64,000 nt of DNA from Nitrospirota bacterium. GTDB lineage: Bacteria > Nitrospirota > Thermodesulfovibrionia > Thermodesulfovibrionales > UBA1546. A program made the translations under genes and the position numbers. The DNA is taken from positions 1-64,000 of the forward strand of contig JACPZK010000031.1 of the NCBI GenBank assembly GCA_016195565.1, read 5' to 3'. How positions within the stretch are numbered: position 1 is the stretch's first letter; each line of letters starts with the position of its first letter. This document shows, in pieces, positions 50,990-60,336 of the stretch. Under the pieces are notes generated by a model. The model was not told the DNA's origin, made no database searches, and was given only the letters and a program-made list of their open reading frames with translations.

Positions 50990-52282
50990 ATGAACCTCGC
51001 AAAAGAGAGTTTCTATACACTTGTATTTCAGATTTCAGGCTTTATATGCGCAACTGTTGCAGGGATAATTATAGCAAGAGCATTAGGACCTTCTAATAAA
51101 GGAATAGTCGCTATAGCACTTCTTTATCCATCGTTTTTTTTTACTATATTCAATCTCACTTTTGGACTGAGCATAATGCACCACATGGGCAAAATGGAAT
51201 ATGGTGTAAAGACCTTCTCTGGCAGTGCACTGATTATTTTAATCGCGATGAGTGTTTTATCTATGTCTGTTTTCTTTGTTACTGTTGGCCTTTTCAGAGA
51301 AACTCTTTACAAGGGAATAGAGATAAAGTATCTAACAATTACAGGTATTTCAGTCCCTTTTTATCTAATGCTTTATTACTTTTCTTCGATACTTCAAGGA
51401 AGTATGGACATTAAAGGATATAACATATCTAATCAGCTTTCATCATTCTCGAATCTTTTTTTTATATTAATATTTATTTTTTTGTGGAGATTTACAGCAT
51501 TGGAGGCAGTAATTGCCGGAATAAGTGGAATCGTGTTAGGGGGGGTATTTTCTCTCTGTAAGGCAATTAAAAGAGCAGGAGGAATTTCTTTTAATAAAAA
51601 ACTTGCTGGTGTCCTTATAAAAGACGGAGCAAAGATTCACTTAGGCGCAATAGCTACTTTTATATTTAATCAGGCCAGTTTTTTTATACTCAATTATTAT
51701 GCGGTACCATCTGAAGTTGGTTATTACTCTGTTGCATTTAGCCTTGCAAATATCATTTTTTTCTTTTCCATATCTCTGGAAATAGGGCTTTATCCAAAAA
51801 TGGCACATGCTACCATGGAAGAAGCAGTTGAGCTTATTCAAGTAGCAACAAGACAAATACTTCTTATAACAGCTTTAGCCGCTCTGATTATGGCGGCTTT
51901 TTCAAAATACATAGTTTTGATTTATGGCGGAGAAGCGTTTCTTCCATCTGTAACCCCTCTAATTTTACTTCTGCCAGGAGTGGTGATGTTTGTAATCCCT
52001 AAGATACTTTCAACCCTCTGGGTACGTAAGGGATGGTTTTTACCGCTCACATTTATTGCAACAGGTATGGCTGTTTTAAGTCTTATACTAAATCTTTTAC
52101 TTATATCAGGATTTGGAGCAAAAGGTGCAGCTATTGCAACGACCATGACGTATGCACTGTCAAGTTTTATCGGACTGCTCTTGTACTGGAAATATATAAG
52201 CAGAGACATATCGAGTCTTTTTATTCCTAAACGTGCAGACTTTACGATTTATCGAGAAATATTAGCTGTATTTAAAAGATGA
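50990..52282 (+). CDS. Wzx-type polysaccharide flippase (MATE/MOP superfamily)
   Basis: A 430-residue integral membrane protein with about twelve helices. It shows the family start FQISGFICATVAGIIIARALGP, which is split here as FQISGFICATVAG and ARALGPSNKG, and a late ILSTLWVRKGWFLPLTFIA. It would flip undecaprenyl-linked repeat units. Its start lies one base after the aminotransferase stop. Confidence 0.92.
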   Translation: MNLAKESFYTLVFQISGFICATVAGIIIARALGPSNKGIVAIALLYPSFFFTIFNLTFGLSIMHHMGKMEYGVKTFSGSALIILIAMSVLSMSVFFVTVGLFRETLYKGIEIKYLTITGISVPFYLMLYYFSSILQGSMDIKGYNISNQLSSFSNLFFILIFIFLWRFTALEAVIAGISGIVLGGVFSLCKAIKRAGGISFNKKLAGVLIKDGAKIHLGAIATFIFNQASFFILNYYAVPSEVGYYSVAFSLANIIFFFSISLEIGLYPKMAHATMEEAVELIQVATRQILLITALAALIMAAFSKYIVLIYGGEAFLPSVTPLILLLPGVVMFVIPKILSTLWVRKGWFLPLTFIATGMAVLSLILNLLLISGFGAKGAAIATTMTYALSSFIGLLLYWKYISRDISSLFIPKRADFTIYREILAVFKR

Positions 52283-53223
52283 AAATAAAAATGCTATCTA
52301 AAGAAGAATGGTTAGAGATATTGGAGAAGTGTCCTGATGCGACTTTTTTTGCAACGCCTGAGTGGGCAGAGGTTGTTGAAAAAACCTATGACTATAAGAA
52401 CGTTACAAAACTATTTGTATTTGAGGATGGGCAGAAAGTGCTATGCCCTCTTGTGAGGACTAATAAAGTGTATGGTATTTTTTCTCAACATCTCTCTGTG
52501 CCGTTTCATAATTATGGAGGTTTTTTTTCAAATGAAGAAATTTCAGAGATAAAAGTGGAAAAAATAATAAAATACCTTACAAACGGCCTCACAATGGGCG
52601 TGACTATTTGTCCCCATCCACTTTCGCGAGTTAAGTATCCAGCGGAATACATCGCGGATAAGTATTCAACACATATTTTAGATCTCATTCAGGGCTTTGA
52701 GTACATATGGTTTGAGTATGAAGATAAGGATCAGGCAAGGAAGGCAAGGAAGGAAGGAGTGACAATCAGGTTAGGAGAAACTATTAATGACTTCAGAATA
52801 TACGATGAAATGTATTCTGATTCTGCTAAGCGTTGGGGTTTGAAAGAATGTCAACCTCTTAAGCTTTATGAAAATCTCTATAATTTAGGAAGCAACAGGA
52901 TAAATCTCTGGCTTGCAAGGCATAATGAAAAGGATATAGCAGGTATAATACTTGGATATTTTAATGAGATAGTTGTTTACTGGGGAGGAGCCTTTTTGTA
53001 CGAATATGGGAGGCTCAGACCAAATAACCTTCTTATGATTGAAGCGATAAAGGATGCATGTGAAAAAGGGTATAGATATTTTGATTTCCTTCCAAGTGCA
53101 GGAATTGAAGGGGTGGAGAAGTTTAAGGAGAATTTTGGGGCAGAAAAACATGAATATTTTGCTTATAACTTTCAAGGAAAATTATTAAATATGCTAAGGA
53201 AGTTTAAAGGATTACAGTCTTAA
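52279..53223 (+). CDS. FemAB/GNAT-like acyltransferase
   Basis: A 314-residue protein with FATPEWAEVVEKTYDY near the start, LARHNEKDIAGIILGYFN in the second GNAT repeat and YFDFLPSAGIEGVEKFKENFGA, the signature of the FemAB-related (BioF2-like) GNAT family found in exopolysaccharide loci. It probably adds an acyl or aminoacyl group to a sugar. It overlaps the flippase by four bases (ATGA). Confidence 0.82.
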   Translation: MKIKMLSKEEWLEILEKCPDATFFATPEWAEVVEKTYDYKNVTKLFVFEDGQKVLCPLVRTNKVYGIFSQHLSVPFHNYGGFFSNEEISEIKVEKIIKYLTNGLTMGVTICPHPLSRVKYPAEYIADKYSTHILDLIQGFEYIWFEYEDKDQARKARKEGVTIRLGETINDFRIYDEMYSDSAKRWGLKECQPLKLYENLYNLGSNRINLWLARHNEKDIAGIILGYFNEIVVYWGGAFLYEYGRLRPNNLLMIEAIKDACEKGYRYFDFLPSAGIEGVEKFKENFGAEKHEYFAYNFQGKLLNMLRKFKGLQS

Positions 53224-53249
53224 GAAAAAAGTAAACAAAAGAGGAAGTA

Positions 53250-54311
53250 ATGGTTTTAAAATTCAAAAAGTATATTACATATCAAGCAAATAAATTTAGA
53301 AAAGACACTATGCAAATAATTCGTGAAAAATTATTAATTAATGTTACTCCTGAATATCCTTCTGAGGTTTATATTGAGATAACGAACAATTGTAACCTAA
53401 ATTGTGTCATGTGCCCACGACGCCATTTAAATCGTAAACTCGGGGATATGAACTTTGATCTCTTCAAAAAATGCATTGATGAAATCAGTCAGTTCAATCC
53501 CCAACCATCAGTCTTGTTGACATTTCTTGGAGAGCCATTGATGCATAAGAAAGTTCTGGATATGGTTAGATACTCAAAGGGGAAGGGATTAAATGCAAGC
53601 TTAATATCAAATGGCTGCCTTCTGAATAAGGAGATTGCGGATGCACTTATTGAGATGCAACTCGACCGTATTACCTTTAGCATAGATGCTGTTACTCAAG
53701 GGACTTACGACAAAATAAGAATAAATTCAGATTTCAATCGTGTTCAGGAAAATATTAACTACTTGATTGATAAAAAGAAAAAGTTGAACGCTCAATTTCC
53801 GATAATTCAAACATCAATGGTTATACAGGAAGAAAATCAGAGTGAATATGAAGATTTTATTGATACATGGATTGACAAAGTGGACCAAGTCTATTTTCAA
53901 AGGGTATTTGAAGACAGAGAAGGCGGAATTGGAAGACAGATATCCGCAAGAGATGCGTTTCAACTGGATAAAGGAAAAAAGAAGCCTTGCTATTATCTAT
54001 GGCAATTGATGGTTGTATATTGTGACGGGCAGGTGACTACATGTCCGCCGGACGACTTTGGAATATTGACGATGGGTGATGTTACAACGCAATCTTTATA
54101 TGATATTTGGCACTCTGAACAATATAACAGGCTTCGCCGTAAACATATAAGAAATGATATAAAAGATAAAAAACCCTGTTTAGGATGTGATTACTGGCGT
54201 GGATATGTTCTTAAAAGCGAAAAAGTAAATTTCAGGGGCCGGAGTCTCGTGAAAAGTGAGAATTCCCTGTGTATTGCCTACACAAAGAGAAAGAGATCAT
54301 ATGGAATTTGA
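53250..54311 (+). CDS. Radical SAM protein with SPASM-like C-terminus
   Basis: A 353-residue protein. The cluster motif is NNCNLNCVMCPRR (CX3CX2C), followed by FLGEPLMHKK, SLISNGCLLN and FSIDAVTQGTYDKIR. A SPASM-like C-terminus carries YCDGQVTTCPPDDFG and KPCLGCDYW. Relatives in glycan loci modify sugars or small peptides; the substrate is unknown. The downstream methyltransferase start overlaps its end by 11 bases. Confidence 0.88.
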   Translation: MVLKFKKYITYQANKFRKDTMQIIREKLLINVTPEYPSEVYIEITNNCNLNCVMCPRRHLNRKLGDMNFDLFKKCIDEISQFNPQPSVLLTFLGEPLMHKKVLDMVRYSKGKGLNASLISNGCLLNKEIADALIEMQLDRITFSIDAVTQGTYDKIRINSDFNRVQENINYLIDKKKKLNAQFPIIQTSMVIQEENQSEYEDFIDTWIDKVDQVYFQRVFEDREGGIGRQISARDAFQLDKGKKKPCYYLWQLMVVYCDGQVTTCPPDDFGILTMGDVTTQSLYDIWHSEQYNRLRRKHIRNDIKDKKPCLGCDYWRGYVLKSEKVNFRGRSLVKSENSLCIAYTKRKRSYGI

Positions 54312-55266
54312 TGCAGAAACGAATTGTAATTTATGTAACAACAATAATTATACAAAGCTATACAGCAAGGAATATAAAGGAGATGTGTTCTTTTTAGTGG
54401 AATGTAACAATTGTCATCTGAAATACATCAACCCGCAGCCAACTGGTGAAAGTTTGAAATATTTTAATGACTTTATCCTAAACTCGCGAGAATGGCTATC
54501 TCAATTCCCCTCTTCTTTAAATGCCAATTATTATGAGTTTCGAACCGAGGCTGGGCTCGCTGGCTATAGAACATACATGGAACATGTTGAAATGTTTGTT
54601 AAGGGTGGAAATTTGCTTGATGTTGGTTGTGGCGACGGCCCTTTATTCAGGTTGGCTGACCATAGCAAGTGGAAAATGTACGGGTTGGATGTTTCTGCAA
54701 AGGCTTACAAATACCATAAGAAAAATCCTTTAGTTCACTTTCATTATGGGACGATAGAGTCTGCTCCTTACGAAGATAGTTTTTTTGATGCAGTATTCTC
54801 TTTTGATGCAATTGAACATGTAAAAGATCCTATGTCCTTTCTCAAGTCTATTGCCATGGTGACAAAAACTAATGGCATATTATGTCTTAACACGGTAAAC
54901 ATTGATAACAGGATTGCAAAAAAGGAGAAAGAAAAATGGGTCCAATTTACCCCACCGGGACATCTTTATTATTTTTCACCTAAAACCATGAAGATGTATC
55001 TTGAGAGCTCAGGGTTTAAGGTTCTGAAATTTGATATGAGGATACCGCTTTTTGCACCAATGGATTATGGCACTCTGGTGAAATACAATAATTCTAAAAT
55101 GCCCAACAGGCAATCAGTTGAAACATCAATTAGGATAAAAGATTTTGTCATTAAAATTCTCAGACCCCTTAAGCCTATTTTGATTCCAATATACGATTTC
55201 TTATGCCAGATAAAAGGCCGAATAATCGGTAAGCATGATATAACTGTATATGCCCGCAAGGCTTAA
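54301..55266 (+). CDS. SAM-dependent methyltransferase with N-terminal zinc-binding motif
   Basis: A 321-residue class I methyltransferase from ATG 54301; an upstream start at 54256 would overlap the radical SAM gene more and has no ribosome-binding site. An N-terminal zinc module (CNLCNNN, CNNCHLKYINPQP) precedes the SAM motif LLDVGCGDGPLF, then FDAVFSFDAIEHVKDP and TPPGHLYYFSPKT. It probably methylates a sugar. Confidence 0.9.
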   Translation: MEFDAETNCNLCNNNNYTKLYSKEYKGDVFFLVECNNCHLKYINPQPTGESLKYFNDFILNSREWLSQFPSSLNANYYEFRTEAGLAGYRTYMEHVEMFVKGGNLLDVGCGDGPLFRLADHSKWKMYGLDVSAKAYKYHKKNPLVHFHYGTIESAPYEDSFFDAVFSFDAIEHVKDPMSFLKSIAMVTKTNGILCLNTVNIDNRIAKKEKEKWVQFTPPGHLYYFSPKTMKMYLESSGFKVLKFDMRIPLFAPMDYGTLVKYNNSKMPNRQSVETSIRIKDFVIKILRPLKPILIPIYDFLCQIKGRIIGKHDITVYARKA

Positions 55267-55935
55267 ATGATAAGAAGGTTATTAGAAAAGATTATCGAAT
55301 ATCCTTCCTCCTATTATGACCATATGCTGAAAAAAGAAAAAATGATTTTTTTTAAAAAATGGCGATGATACAAGACTTTTAGACTTAGGCGCCGGTACCC
55401 AAAAACTTCACAAAAGAGCAGTTTGTTTTGATATTAAGACCTTTACCAATGTTAACGTGATCGGAGATGCTCATTTTCTTCCATTCAAAGATAATTCTTT
55501 TGATGGAGTAGTTTCATTTGGAGTACTGGAGCATACCCATAGGCCATGGTATATTATTAAAGAAATATACCGAGTAATTAAAAAAGAGGGAATGGTTTTT
55601 ATTGGCGTACCATTTATCCAAGGCTACCATCCAGCACCAGGTACAAAAATGGATATGTATCGGTTTACAACCACAGGATTAGATTATCTCTGCGAGTCGG
55701 TAGGAGGATTTACCAAAATAGAATCTGGCATAGGAGGAGGCCCTGCATCAGCTGCTGCATGGATTGTTAGGGAATTTTTGTTATCTTTTATTCCCAATTT
55801 CTGAGTTTTAAAGACATTTTTTATTTTGTTTTTGGTTGGTTGATTTTTTGGATAAAATACTTTGATTATTTTCTTGTGAAGGATTCTCAGAATTATAAAA
55901 TACCTTCAGTTGTTTATTTTATAGGTAAAAAGTAA
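55267..55935 (+). pseudogene. SAM-dependent methyltransferase, two frameshifts
   Basis: The gene starts at ATG 55267 (MIRRLLEKIIEYPSSYYDHM). The frame shifts at a T8/A6 run (about 55347-55361); the next frame then gives NGDDTRLLDLGAGTQK (SAM motif) and DAHFLPFKDNSFDGVVSFGV. It shifts again near 55796-55802, after which LSFKDIFYFVFGWLIFWIKY and the tail YKIPSVVYFIGKK lead to a TAA directly before the next ATG (55936). The full-length family product is therefore interrupted twice. An apparent intact ORF, 55457-55804, is only its middle part. It is either decayed or mis-called at homopolymers. Confidence 0.75.
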
Positions 55936-57222
55936 ATGTTAAATAATCAAAAGATAAAAATCCTTCTTTTCTGTAGCTCCTTAAACATCGGTGGCACTGA
56001 AAGGAATATTGTTAAAATAGCAAAGCATGTAGACAAAACAAGATTCGATGTAGAGATTTTCTGCCTTTTTGGTAGCGGCCCATTGGAAGATGAGTTGAAG
56101 GATGCTGGTATTCGTTACTCCTTTGGGAATTTTGGACGGATATTTGATTTCAGAGTTTACTGGAGGGCTTTGAAAGCGCTTAAAAAAAATGATTTTGATA
56201 TAGTGCATTGTTTTGGATACCCCACTACATATTTTGGCGTTTTACTTGGGCGGTTAGTTGGAATTCCAAATATCATAGTTGCTATACAGGCATTGGACAC
56301 ATGGAAAGGCAAAGAGCATATTTTATTAGACAGACTAATCAGGCCATTTGTTACTCTTTATATCGCAGATAGCGAGGGCGCTCGAAGCTTTGCTATGGTT
56401 CAACAGGGGATTATTCCAGATAATATTATAACTATTTACGATGGGGTAGATATATTATCTTTAAAACCTTCAAAAGATATCCATCAATTGAGAAAAGAGC
56501 TTGGCATATTAAATAATTTTCCTATTGTCGGTGTTGTTGCAAGATTACAGGATGAACACAAAGGGCAGTCCTATTTTATAAAGGCGATTCCTTTAATCCT
56601 TAAAGAATTTCCTGATACGAATTTTCTGATAGTTGGAGATGGGGCTGACAGGGTGTATCTGAAAAGTTTGGCTGAAGAGATTGGTGTAAGAAATAAGGTT
56701 GTCTTTGCTGGCTTCAGAACAGATTTAGCAAATATTTTTTCAATAATTGATATTCTTGTTATTCCTTCTGTTCAATGGGAGAGCATTACCAAAACCATGC
56801 TGGAAGCAATGGCTATGGCACGACCTATTGTAGCTACTAATGTGGGTGATATATGTGAAATATTTAAAGGTGGAGAAACAGGAATCCTTATTCTACCAGG
56901 AGATTCACCAGAAATAGCTAACTCAGTAAACTACCTATTGAATAACCCTGATTATGCTATGAGGATTGGGAATGAAGGATTGAAAGAAATTCAAAAGTGC
57001 GGATTAATATTGGAAAAGAGTATCAAAAGTTTGGAAGATATTTATATGTACCAGATATCCATGAGGCCAAAGTACAGCTTTATAAAAAAGGTGTTAAGAA
57101 AATTATATTTTTATGGAGTCTTTATTTTTATATCATTAGGATTCTTTATCTATAAATTTATAGAGGGTGTTTACATTAGAGTTGTTATTTATAAAAAAGG
57201 ATTGTTAAAGAGATACCTATGA
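55936..57222 (+). CDS. Glycosyltransferase family 4
   Basis: A 428-residue GT-B enzyme. The N-terminal domain has LNIGGTERNIVKIAKH and HCFGYPTTYFG. The C-terminal domain has GVVARLQDEHKGQSYFIKAI, FLIVGDGADR and the EX7E-type motif TKTMLEAMAMARPIVATNVGD. A C-terminal transmembrane segment (about 390-412) may hold it at the membrane. It adds a sugar to the surface glycan. Confidence 0.92.
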   Translation: MLNNQKIKILLFCSSLNIGGTERNIVKIAKHVDKTRFDVEIFCLFGSGPLEDELKDAGIRYSFGNFGRIFDFRVYWRALKALKKNDFDIVHCFGYPTTYFGVLLGRLVGIPNIIVAIQALDTWKGKEHILLDRLIRPFVTLYIADSEGARSFAMVQQGIIPDNIITIYDGVDILSLKPSKDIHQLRKELGILNNFPIVGVVARLQDEHKGQSYFIKAIPLILKEFPDTNFLIVGDGADRVYLKSLAEEIGVRNKVVFAGFRTDLANIFSIIDILVIPSVQWESITKTMLEAMAMARPIVATNVGDICEIFKGGETGILILPGDSPEIANSVNYLLNNPDYAMRIGNEGLKEIQKCGLILEKSIKSLEDIYMYQISMRPKYSFIKKVLRKLYFYGVFIFISLGFFIYKFIEGVYIRVVIYKKGLLKRYL

Positions 57223-58172
57223 AAAAAAGACTTTTAGATATTCTTGCATGTCCACAATGCAAACAAAAAATAGAGTTACAGGATGCTGTTATTGTAAAAG
57301 AGGAAATACAAGAAGGCAATCTGGAATGTAAAACATGTAATTTAGCATTCCCTATTAAAGGTTTTATTCCAAGATTTGTCGACACTGATAAGTATGTGGA
57401 CAGTTTCAGCTTTGAGTGGAACAAGTTCTACGATGTGCAGATGGATATTCTTAACAATACCGATGAATCAGAGAAGACTTTTTTATGGAAAACGGGGTGG
57501 AAGCCTGAAGACCTGAAGGGGAAACTCGTTCTTGATGTCGGTGTCGGAGCAGGAAGGTTTGCCGACATTGCCTCTCGCTGGGGCGCGGAGGTGATAGGCA
57601 TTGATTTGAGTTTTGCTGTGGATGCGGCATATAAGAACATCGGGGAAAGAGAAAATGTTCATATCATACAGGCGGATATTTTCAATCTGCCATTCAAGCC
57701 GGGGACATTCGACCATATGTATTCCATTGGCGTGCTTCATCATACCCCCGACACGAAAAAGGCATTTCACTCTGTCGTTCCTTTGTTAAAAAAGGGAGGA
57801 GAGTTTGCCGTATTCATTTATGCCTACGGACATTATCATTATTTCAGCGATATATGGCGTAGGATTACCACCAAATTCCCGATAAAGCTTATGTACTATC
57901 TCTCATCCATTGCGGTACCTCTCTACTATTTGCATAAGATCCCTTTTTTCGGAAAGGCTGCCCAGTTCCTCTTTCCTACAGCAAACTGGCCTAACCGCAG
58001 ATGGAGATGGCTGGATACCTTTGACTGGTATACGCCGAAATACCAATGGAAACATACCTGCCCCGAAGTGTTTCAATGGTATAAGGAAGAAGATTTTACC
58101 GATATTGAGCTTTTCCATCTGGAAAAAGAAAGCAGCCTTGCCCAAATATGTATGCGGGGGAAAAAGAATTGA
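57219..58172 (+). CDS. Methyltransferase with Trm112-like zinc ribbon
   Basis: A 317-residue protein. Residues 1-55 are a Trm112/UPF0434-like module (LLDILACPQCKQKIE, ECKTCNLAFPIKGFIPRFV), and then a class I methyltransferase with LVLDVGVGAGRFADIA, FDHMYSIGVLHHTPDTKKAF and a long C-terminal part. It overlaps the GT4 gene by four bases (ATGA). GC content appears higher than in the genes just before it. Confidence 0.9.
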   Translation: MKKRLLDILACPQCKQKIELQDAVIVKEEIQEGNLECKTCNLAFPIKGFIPRFVDTDKYVDSFSFEWNKFYDVQMDILNNTDESEKTFLWKTGWKPEDLKGKLVLDVGVGAGRFADIASRWGAEVIGIDLSFAVDAAYKNIGERENVHIIQADIFNLPFKPGTFDHMYSIGVLHHTPDTKKAFHSVVPLLKKGGEFAVFIYAYGHYHYFSDIWRRITTKFPIKLMYYLSSIAVPLYYLHKIPFFGKAAQFLFPTANWPNRRWRWLDTFDWYTPKYQWKHTCPEVFQWYKEEDFTDIELFHLEKESSLAQICMRGKKN

Positions 58173-59311
58173 AAAAAATATTGTTTGTAATCCCGACACT
58201 TTCAGGGGGAGGGTCTGAAAGAGTTATGGTTCATCTAATAAGGAATATAGATAGGAGTAAATTCAATCCTTGCTTAGTATTGTTTGAGAAGAAAGGCCAG
58301 TATCTGGAAGATTTACCGTCAAATATTCAGATTTTTGAATTGAAAAAGGGAGGATATAAATATGGTTTTCAATGGCTTATTTTGTTTAAGCTAAGAAAAC
58401 TAATAGAAAAACAGAAGCCAGATATTATTCTGAGTTTTATGTGGTATACAAATCTTATTGCTTTGATAGCAAGGTCTTTAAGTAAAAGTAAGTGCAGGAT
58501 TGCTGTAAGTGAAAGATATGGTCTGTTAATTTCGCATGAAGGGTGGTTAATAGAACTTTTACGGCGGCAGGTTATTAGGTTTTTTTATCCTAAGGCTAAC
58601 TTAATTATAGTAAATGCAAAAGAAATGGGTATTCAGTTAAGAAAGATGCTTAATATCTCTGAGAATAAGATTGCAGTAATCTACAATCCGGTTGATTTAA
58701 AGAAAATAAATCAACTGTGCATAAAAGACGCTCATCACCTTTGGTATAAAGAACAAATCCCAATAATTACTGCTGTTGGAAGATTAACATTACAGAAGGG
58801 CTTTACGTACCTTCTGAAAGCTGTTCGTATATTATTATTATCAGAAGGGATACAATGCAGATTAGTTATTCTTGGAAGAGGACCAGAGCAAGAAAGGCTC
58901 GAAAAGTTAGCGGTAGAATTAGGGATTAATACAAATGTGGAATTTTTTGGATTTCAGACAAATCCTTACAAATATCTTGCTCGCTCAACAGTTTTTGTCC
59001 TTTCCTCCCTGTATGAGGGATTCCCTAATGTCCTTCTTGAAGCTATGGCACTGGGGATTCCATCTGTTGCTACACGATGTCCAACTGGCCCGGATGAGAT
59101 AATAACCGAAGGAGTTGATGGTATTCTTGTTCCGTCGGCAGACGAAAAGGCCATTGCTGACGCCATAAAGAAATTACTGCTGGATGATGACCTGAGAAAA
59201 AGATTAAGTGAGGCAGGAAAGAGGAGAATTCAAGATTTTGCAGTTGAAAAAATTGTGAAACAATATGAGGATGCTATAGAGAGTGTATGTGCGGAATCTG
59301 CGGAGGGATAA
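58169..59311 (+). CDS. Glycosyltransferase family 4
   Basis: A 380-residue GT-B enzyme. TTG 58169 is preferred (TTGA overlap with the methyltransferase stop) and gives the standard start KKILFVIPTLSGGGSERVM. The C-terminal domain has AVGRLTLQKGFTYLLKA, LVILGRGPEQ, FVLSSLYEGFPNVLLEAMAL and PTGPDEIITEG, like N-acetylgalactosaminyl transferases of the PglA/PglJ type. The last codons coincide with a copy of the asnB 5' end. Confidence 0.92.
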   Translation: MKKILFVIPTLSGGGSERVMVHLIRNIDRSKFNPCLVLFEKKGQYLEDLPSNIQIFELKKGGYKYGFQWLILFKLRKLIEKQKPDIILSFMWYTNLIALIARSLSKSKCRIAVSERYGLLISHEGWLIELLRRQVIRFFYPKANLIIVNAKEMGIQLRKMLNISENKIAVIYNPVDLKKINQLCIKDAHHLWYKEQIPIITAVGRLTLQKGFTYLLKAVRILLLSEGIQCRLVILGRGPEQERLEKLAVELGINTNVEFFGFQTNPYKYLARSTVFVLSSLYEGFPNVLLEAMALGIPSVATRCPTGPDEIITEGVDGILVPSADEKAIADAIKKLLLDDDLRKRLSEAGKRRIQDFAVEKIVKQYEDAIESVCAESAEG

Positions 59312-59316
59312 ATTTT
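59287..59316. repeat. Copy of the asnB 5' end (A)
   Basis: Thirty bases beginning ATGTGCGGAATCTGCGGA match asnB 61643-61672 with two mismatches. It overlaps the end of the GT4 gene in another frame and runs into the start of the following methyltransferase. Confidence 0.85.
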
Positions 59317-60082
59317 GAAGTTGAAAAAAAGCGATATAGTCTCCGGTCATATCCCCAAAATGTTTTTGCAAATAGCTTCTAAACTTTCACCACTGCCTAA
59401 TGAGGCGGTCATTCTTGAGTTGGGATGTGGTAAGGGACAAATGGTCCAGGAACTCAGGCGAGAAGGGTATGCAGCATTTGGCTGCGATTTTATAGATACA
59501 AAAGGTGTGTCTGATTTTACTCGCGATATTCGGAAGCAGTTTGACGACGGTATTCTTCGACCTATAAAGATTTTGCCATACAGGTTGCCTTTTGAGGATA
59601 ATACCTTTGATTATATTTTTGGTTCGCAGGTTTTTGAGCATGTTATGGATTATGATATCACTTTAAAAGAGATACATCGCATACTCAAACCGGGTGGCCT
59701 TAGCCTCAATATTTTTCCGGGAAGATATATTTTTATTGAACCCCATATATTTGTACCCATAGCCTCTGTTGTACGCAATAAAGTATGGCTGCTATTTTGG
59801 GCGTATTTAGGTATTAGAAACAGCTTTCAGAAGGGCAAGAGTGCAATGGAAGTATCAACCTTGAATTATAATTATCTTAATGCGCATACAAATTACTTAA
59901 CCAAAAAACAGATATTGAATTATGCTAAGAGATATTTTGACGTTTCATTCCGGGAAGATTTGTTGTTCGAAGTAGGGACATCAAGAAAGGCAAAACTTGC
60001 TAAATTGATTTTAAAGTTATTCCCATCGCTGCTTGCCTTTTTTAGTGCGTTGCACACTCGTGTTTTGGTGCTTAGGAAGTGA
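59315..60082 (+). CDS. SAM-dependent methyltransferase
   Basis: A 255-residue class I methyltransferase with SAM motif VILELGCGKGQMV, IKILPYRLPFEDNTFDYIFG, QVFEHVMDY and IHRILKPGGLSLNIFPG. It starts at TTG, with GGAGGG about 8 bases upstream. It is flanked on both sides by copies of the asnB 5' end, suggesting that it was inserted in front of asnB. Confidence 0.88.
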   Translation: MKLKKSDIVSGHIPKMFLQIASKLSPLPNEAVILELGCGKGQMVQELRREGYAAFGCDFIDTKGVSDFTRDIRKQFDDGILRPIKILPYRLPFEDNTFDYIFGSQVFEHVMDYDITLKEIHRILKPGGLSLNIFPGRYIFIEPHIFVPIASVVRNKVWLLFWAYLGIRNSFQKGKSAMEVSTLNYNYLNAHTNYLTKKQILNYAKRYFDVSFREDLLFEVGTSRKAKLAKLILKLFPSLLAFFSALHTRVLVLRK

Positions 60083-60242
60083 TTTTGGTTTCAATCTAAT
60101 CACCGTTAAGTGAAATTGCAACCACGGGGCGGTTTTGGTATCAAATCAAGGTGTAATATTTCAAAAACATGATGGCGGAACCCTGTTTTTTATTCGGTTT
60201 AAAATTTCTCAAACAGTAAAGGCTTTGCTCTAAATATTTTTT

Positions 60243-60268
60243 ATGTGCGGAATCTGCGGAAAGATAAA
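60243..60268. repeat. Copy of the asnB 5' end (B)
   Basis: ATGTGCGGAATCTGCGGAAA and the next six bases are identical to the asnB start (MCGICGK), after which the match ends. It lies in non-coding sequence ahead of the AAA ATPase gene. Confidence 0.85.
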
Positions 60269-60297
60269 ATGGTATTTTTTGTGTAACAAAGGCTTAC

Positions 60298-60326
60298 TTG
60301 ACATAGTGGCAAAATGCCATTATAGT
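60298..60326 (+). promoter_or_regulatory. Sigma-70 promoter with operator palindrome
   Basis: TTGACA (60298-60303), exactly 17 bases, TATAGT (60321-60326). The spacer holds the perfect palindrome TGGCA-AAA-TGCCA (60307-60319). It drives the AAA/DUF4143 gene starting at 60337 and looks repressible. Confidence 0.8.
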
Positions 60327-60336
60327 ATGAGATATT

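Noticed and set aside
54256-54300. Upstream start of the zinc-motif methyltransferase
   Set aside because: It deepens the overlap with the radical SAM gene; the ATG at 54301 is better placed for the family N-terminus.
55457-55804. Complete 115-residue methyltransferase gene
   Set aside because: The SAM motif and the C-terminus lie in other frames on either side, so this is only the middle of a frameshifted gene.
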